The translations under genes and the position numbers were made by a program. This document shows, piece after piece, positions 61,003-64,000 of a DNA stretch of 64,000 nucleotides; the stretch's first letter is position 1; the number at the start of each line of letters is the position of its first letter. The notes under the pieces are model-generated. The model worked only from the letters and a program-made list of their open reading frames with translations. It had not been told where the DNA came from and did not search any database. Source of the stretch: Novosphingobium aerophilum (GTDB taxonomy: Bacteria > Pseudomonadota > Alphaproteobacteria > Sphingomonadales > Sphingomonadaceae); contig NZ_JACLAU010000003.1 in the NCBI RefSeq assembly GCF_014230305.1, positions 142,782 to 206,781 of the forward strand, written 5' to 3'.

Positions 61003-62520
61003 GTGGACCGACGTCAATTTCTGCAAGCCAATCTCGCACTCGGAGCGGTAGCTGTCGCCTCTCCCCTGCGCGCACAGGTTCAGCCAGACACGATCGAAGT
61101 GAAGGTCGATGCACGGTCGGTGACTGGACATCTGCCGCACATCTGGGAGGAAAGTGCTGGATCGGATCGAGCACTTACAACCTTGCGTGAGGCGTGGCGT
61201 GCCGACCTTGCCCGGTGGCGCCGGGAGGTAGGCCTGAAGCGCGTCAGATTCCACGGCATCTTCAACGACGAGATGGGCGTGTTCACCCCATCCATTCTCA
61301 CCGGCGGAAAGGCTGAGATAAACCTACAGAACGTCTTCCAGGTTTACGACGGCCTGCTTGCCCAAGAGGTGGCGCCCTTTATAGAACTCAGCTTCATGCC
61401 GAAGGCTCTGGCTTCGGGCACACGAACCTTCTTTGGGTACAACGGCAATATCACGCCTCCGAAGAGCAATGATGATTGGGCGGGATTCATCACGACCTTC
61501 GCGAGGGCGCTCATCGCGCGCTACGGGATTGCAAAGGTCAGGAGCTGGCCGTTCGAAGTCTGGAACGAACCCAACCTTGCGTTTTTCTGGGCGGGCAATC
61601 AGCAGCAGTATTTTGACATGTACAAGGCTACGGCAGTGGCGCTTAAGCAAGTCGATGCACATCTGCAAGTCGGTGGACCATCTACCTCGTCGGCAGCATG
61701 GATCACTGAGTTTGCGAACTACTGTGCAACGAACAACGCACCTGTCGATTTCTTCTCCACACACACTTATGCTGGCGACAAGCAGGAAGCCGTCTTCGGG
61801 CCTGGTGTGTCCATGCCACAGAACGATGTGATCCCGGCTGCCATGGCCAAGACGCGGCGGATCATTGATGCTTCCCCATTTGCCGGCAAGCCATTGTGGC
61901 TGGGTGAGTGGGGATCGGACAGCCCGGCTATGATCGCTCACGTCGTGGCAAATTGTCTGCCTCACGTGCAGGGTATGTCACACTGGACAATGTCCGGTGT
62001 TTACGAAGAACTTGGCGCGCCCAGTTATGTCCTCAAGGAAGGCGACATGGGCTGGGGTCAGCTGATCCAGGGCGTAGCTCGGCCGGGCTTCAACACCTAC
62101 AAGCTGCTGCATGCACTGGGTCACCGCCGCGTTAAAGGCGCCGGGCCGGTATTGGCCTCTCGCCGCGATGACGGGAAGTTGGCAATGCTGGTGTGGAACC
62201 TCGCCGACGTCCCACAAGCAGCAGGAATTCCTGGAGCAACCAGTACGCGAACTGTTCGTGGAGCAAACAAGCGCGTGCACATTCAGGTGGCGGGCGCTCA
62301 TGAGGGTCAGATCACACGGGTACAGTTCGTTGATCAGGCCCGCGGATCTCCCATGCCCGCGTGGCGGAAGATGGGCAGCCCGCAATATCCCTCCCCAGCA
62401 CAGATGGAGGCGCTACGCCGCGCGTCCGACATCCCCGAGGCCAGCTCACTACGCCTGGGACGCGGCGGAAGCCTCACGCTCGAACTGCCGCCCGAAGGCG
62501 TTGCCTTGATCGAGATCTGA
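61003..62520 (+). CDS. Exported glycoside hydrolase, family 39-like
   Basis: A 505-residue TIM-barrel glycosidase similar to beta-xylosidases of GH39. Signal MDRRQFLQANLALGAVAVAS has the twin-Arg pattern of Tat export. Acid/base E189 is in FEVWNEPNL and the nucleophile E302 in PLWLGEWGSD. The C-terminal beta domain extends to residue 505. GTG start with GGAG upstream. The codon use looks less GC-biased than its neighbours, hinting at separate acquisition. It suggests that the pathway substrate is a glycoside whose sugar is removed outside the cytoplasm. Confidence 0.85.
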   Translation: MDRRQFLQANLALGAVAVASPLRAQVQPDTIEVKVDARSVTGHLPHIWEESAGSDRALTTLREAWRADLARWRREVGLKRVRFHGIFNDEMGVFTPSILTGGKAEINLQNVFQVYDGLLAQEVAPFIELSFMPKALASGTRTFFGYNGNITPPKSNDDWAGFITTFARALIARYGIAKVRSWPFEVWNEPNLAFFWAGNQQQYFDMYKATAVALKQVDAHLQVGGPSTSSAAWITEFANYCATNNAPVDFFSTHTYAGDKQEAVFGPGVSMPQNDVIPAAMAKTRRIIDASPFAGKPLWLGEWGSDSPAMIAHVVANCLPHVQGMSHWTMSGVYEELGAPSYVLKEGDMGWGQLIQGVARPGFNTYKLLHALGHRRVKGAGPVLASRRDDGKLAMLVWNLADVPQAAGIPGATSTRTVRGANKRVHIQVAGAHEGQITRVQFVDQARGSPMPAWRKMGSPQYPSPAQMEALRRASDIPEASSLRLGRGGSLTLELPPEGVALIEI

Positions 62521-62550
62521 CCTCGGGCGCTGGTGGCTGCGCTGCGCGGA

Positions 62551-63150
62551 TCAGTCGAGCTTCACGTCGCGCGAGACCAGCGTCGGCTCGACGATCAGCT
62601 GCGTGAGGAACGTAACTACATTTCGCACCGGATAGTCGTCTTCCTGGCTTAGCCACCAGGCCAGGATCTCGAAGACGCCCGACGCGACAAATCGGGAGAC
62701 TAGCGAGACGGGAAGCCAGGGGTTCTTCCGCTCAAGGTCTTGGCTGTTGCCGATCTCGGCGAAAATCCGCGCGAACTCGACTCTCATCGCTCCAGCCGCC
62801 TGGGTGGTGAGCAGCGCCTTCCACAACGTACGACGCTCATGCACGTAGCCGCACAGCAGGATCAAACTCTCCTCCGGTGAAGCGCGCTGCATATTGGGGA
62901 CGGTCGCGCCTAGCAGGCGGCGCACCTCACCAGCCGCGATGTCCTTCAGCAGCTCTTCCTTGGTGCCGTAACGCCTGAAAAACGTGGGATAGCTGACACC
63001 GGCTCGGGTGGTGATGTCGCGAATGGTGACCTCGTGGAACGCGCACTCGCCAAGCAGCGCCAGGAGCGCTGCCTGCAATGCCTCGCGCGACCGGATTGCC
63101 CGGGCGTCGTCCGGTCGCGACATGCGCTGGCGGGCTCGCGTATCGGTCAT
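62551..63150 (-). CDS. TetR-family regulator
   Basis: A 199-residue regulator convergent with the GH39 gene. Helix-turn-helix ALQAALLALLGECAFHEVTIRDITTRAGVSYPTFFRRYGTKEELLKDI. The C-terminal domain is unassigned. It could control the P450 operon or the truncated ligase gene; no clear palindrome is visible at its own promoter. Confidence 0.85.
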   Translation of the reverse strand: MTDTRARQRMSRPDDARAIRSREALQAALLALLGECAFHEVTIRDITTRAGVSYPTFFRRYGTKEELLKDIAAGEVRRLLGATVPNMQRASPEESLILLCGYVHERRTLWKALLTTQAAGAMRVEFARIFAEIGNSQDLERKNPWLPVSLVSRFVASGVFEILAWWLSQEDDYPVRNVVTFLTQLIVEPTLVSRDVKLD

Positions 63151-63355
63151 ATCGCCTCCTCGCCTCGCGTCGAACCAAGGTCAAGCAGGCCCCCGCAACG
63201 GCTCGGCGGATGGGAAGTACGCATTCGTAAGGCGGCATGACAGGTCCCACAGCTTCGCGTCCGGCCCTGCCGACGTTCTGGGCCCGCTTATCTGGCAGCA
63301 CGTCCACGGCAAGCCGCCCGAGGCGGGCGAGCGCCGCTTCGAACTCGAGCTCTGA
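63151..63355 (+). other. Possible C-terminal gene fragment
   Basis: The frame ending at 63355 (NGSADGKYAFVRRHDRSHSF, then ASGPADVLGPLIWQHVHGKP, ending ELEL) has protein-like composition but no start of its own and no family that I recognise. It may be a relic or a chance frame. Confidence 0.25.
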
Positions 63356-64000
63356 TCAGCCCGGCGACCAATCGCGACGTACCCGCCTCAGTTTGCGGTC
63401 GAAGGGCACCGCGATGCCCTCATGCACGACGATCTCGGCGATTATGCCGAGATGCTCGAGCCGGCGTTCGAGCGCGGCACGGGCTCTGCTGGCGATGTCT
63501 CCTTCCGCACCCACCAAGCTAATGGCTATGGCGGCGGGCCCGGTCTGGACCGCCCGAAAGTCGGCAATCCCCGGGTGTGCATCGACGATGGCGTTGCGCA
63601 CGACATCCGGCGTGACCGTGACAATCGCGCCGCTCCTGTTCGCGAGCATGAAGATATCGTCGGCGCGGCCGTGCACGGCCTTGACCCTCTGGAAGGCCGA
63701 TCCACACGGGCATGGCTCGTTGGACAATTCGAGAAGATCGTTCATCCTGTAGCGCACCATGGCTTGGGCGGTGCGAGTAAAGTCCGTGACGATTGGAGTC
63801 TTGAGCGAGCCGCCACCCGGCGCATTCTCCCATTCGAAATGCACGACATCCTCGGCCAGATGCAGCGCGCCGTGTGCGGATTCCGACGATCGCGCGCATG
63901 TATTCCGATCTGATGCCGCGCAGTGTTCCGATTTGATCGCGCGCAGGTGGAGCACCTGATCGTCGCTGTGTTGTGACACTATGCTTTGCTGTTGGTCAAG
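63356..64000 (-). CDS. C-terminal part of a phenylacetate-CoA ligase-like (PaaK/CapK) protein
   Basis: Recognisable homology runs from GALHLAEDVVHFEWEN through VTDFTRTAQAMVRYRMNDLLEL, CPCGSAFQRVKAVHGRADDIFML and the C-terminal domain VPFDRKLRRVRRDW. This is the end of an AMP-forming aryl-CoA ligase fold. Upstream of about residue 35 the sequence no longer matches the family, but the frame stays open to the window edge. It is therefore either truncated near 63895 or interrupted and continued outside the window. About 195 of the usual 430 residues are visible. Confidence 0.65.
   Translation of the reverse strand, partial: LDQQQSIVSQHSDDQVLHLRAIKSEHCAASDRNTCARSSESAHGALHLAEDVVHFEWENAPGGGSLKTPIVTDFTRTAQAMVRYRMNDLLELSNEPCPCGSAFQRVKAVHGRADDIFMLANRSGAIVTVTPDVVRNAIVDAHPGIADFRAVQTGPAAIAISLVGAEGDIASRARAALERRLEHLGIIAEIVVHEGIAVPFDRKLRRVRRDWSPG

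Noticed and set aside
63961..64000. A sixth N11 palindrome at the window end
   Set aside because: Only CATAGTGT and CACAA-like fragments are shared; the half-sites are not spaced by 11 bases.

Overview
The window looks like the chromosome of a GC-rich alphaproteobacterium, most likely a sphingomonad (Novosphingobium/Sphingobium/Sphingomonas type). The main clues are a SYK-6-like ferulate locus (ADP-forming-type FerA, FerB, MarR regulator FerC), a large TonB-dependent receptor next to a P450/SDR catabolic cluster, and a heavily degraded accessory island. This placement comes from reading protein motifs by eye; no database search was run. No intact tRNA, rRNA or CRISPR array was seen.

Region 1 (1-15.9 kb) is ordinary chromosome. 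It holds ferA (cut by the window edge)/ferB/ferC with two operator-like palindromes, an exported catalase-peroxidase, two secreted proteins of unknown function, a TPR hybrid histidine kinase coupled to a single-domain response regulator, a subtilisin-type autotransporter with unusual 14-residue repeats, an EAL phosphodiesterase and a LysR regulator.

Region 2 (15.9-29.5 kb) is a 13.5 kb run of nine tightly packed plus-strand genes. It starts with the DabB/DabA inorganic-carbon pump, then a DUF6671 protein and a CysD without CysN. After these come a beta-CASP nuclease, an AMP-phosphorylase-type nucleoside phosphorylase, a PRPP-synthetase-like protein, a P-type ATPase and an AI-2E-type membrane protein. 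Several neighbours overlap by 1-4 bases. The set suggests coupled CO2/bicarbonate uptake and RNA/nucleotide recycling, but that link is inference.

Region 3 (29.6-37.7 kb) is a decayed mobile island. It contains a relic of a GNAT toxin gene, an IS66 remnant cut at a 32-bp perfect palindrome, a trio of overlapping tyrosine recombinases (RIT-like, first gene 5'-truncated), a TacA/TacT-type toxin-antitoxin pair and a DUF6880-like gene. It also has two 18-bp repeats resembling a tRNA 3' end and four copies of a paired C-tract motif.

Region 4 (37.7-44.1 kb) is an RND efflux operon (outer-membrane factor, adaptor, pump) with a divergent TetR regulator.

Region 5 (44.1-64 kb) is a catabolic/accessory region. 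It has three broken genes, a TonB receptor, a TetR regulator, a c'-like cytochrome, and an undescribed-looking operon of DUF1592, DUF1552, exported VOC and Hcp-like proteins. Then come an SDR, a P450 operon (P450, DapB-like reductase, SDR, GH39), another TetR and the C-terminal part of a phenylacetate-CoA-ligase-like protein. Five sites of the form T(G/A)TGC-N11-GCA(C/T)(A/T), all with exactly 11 bases between half-sites, lie upstream of genes across this region and suggest one shared regulon.
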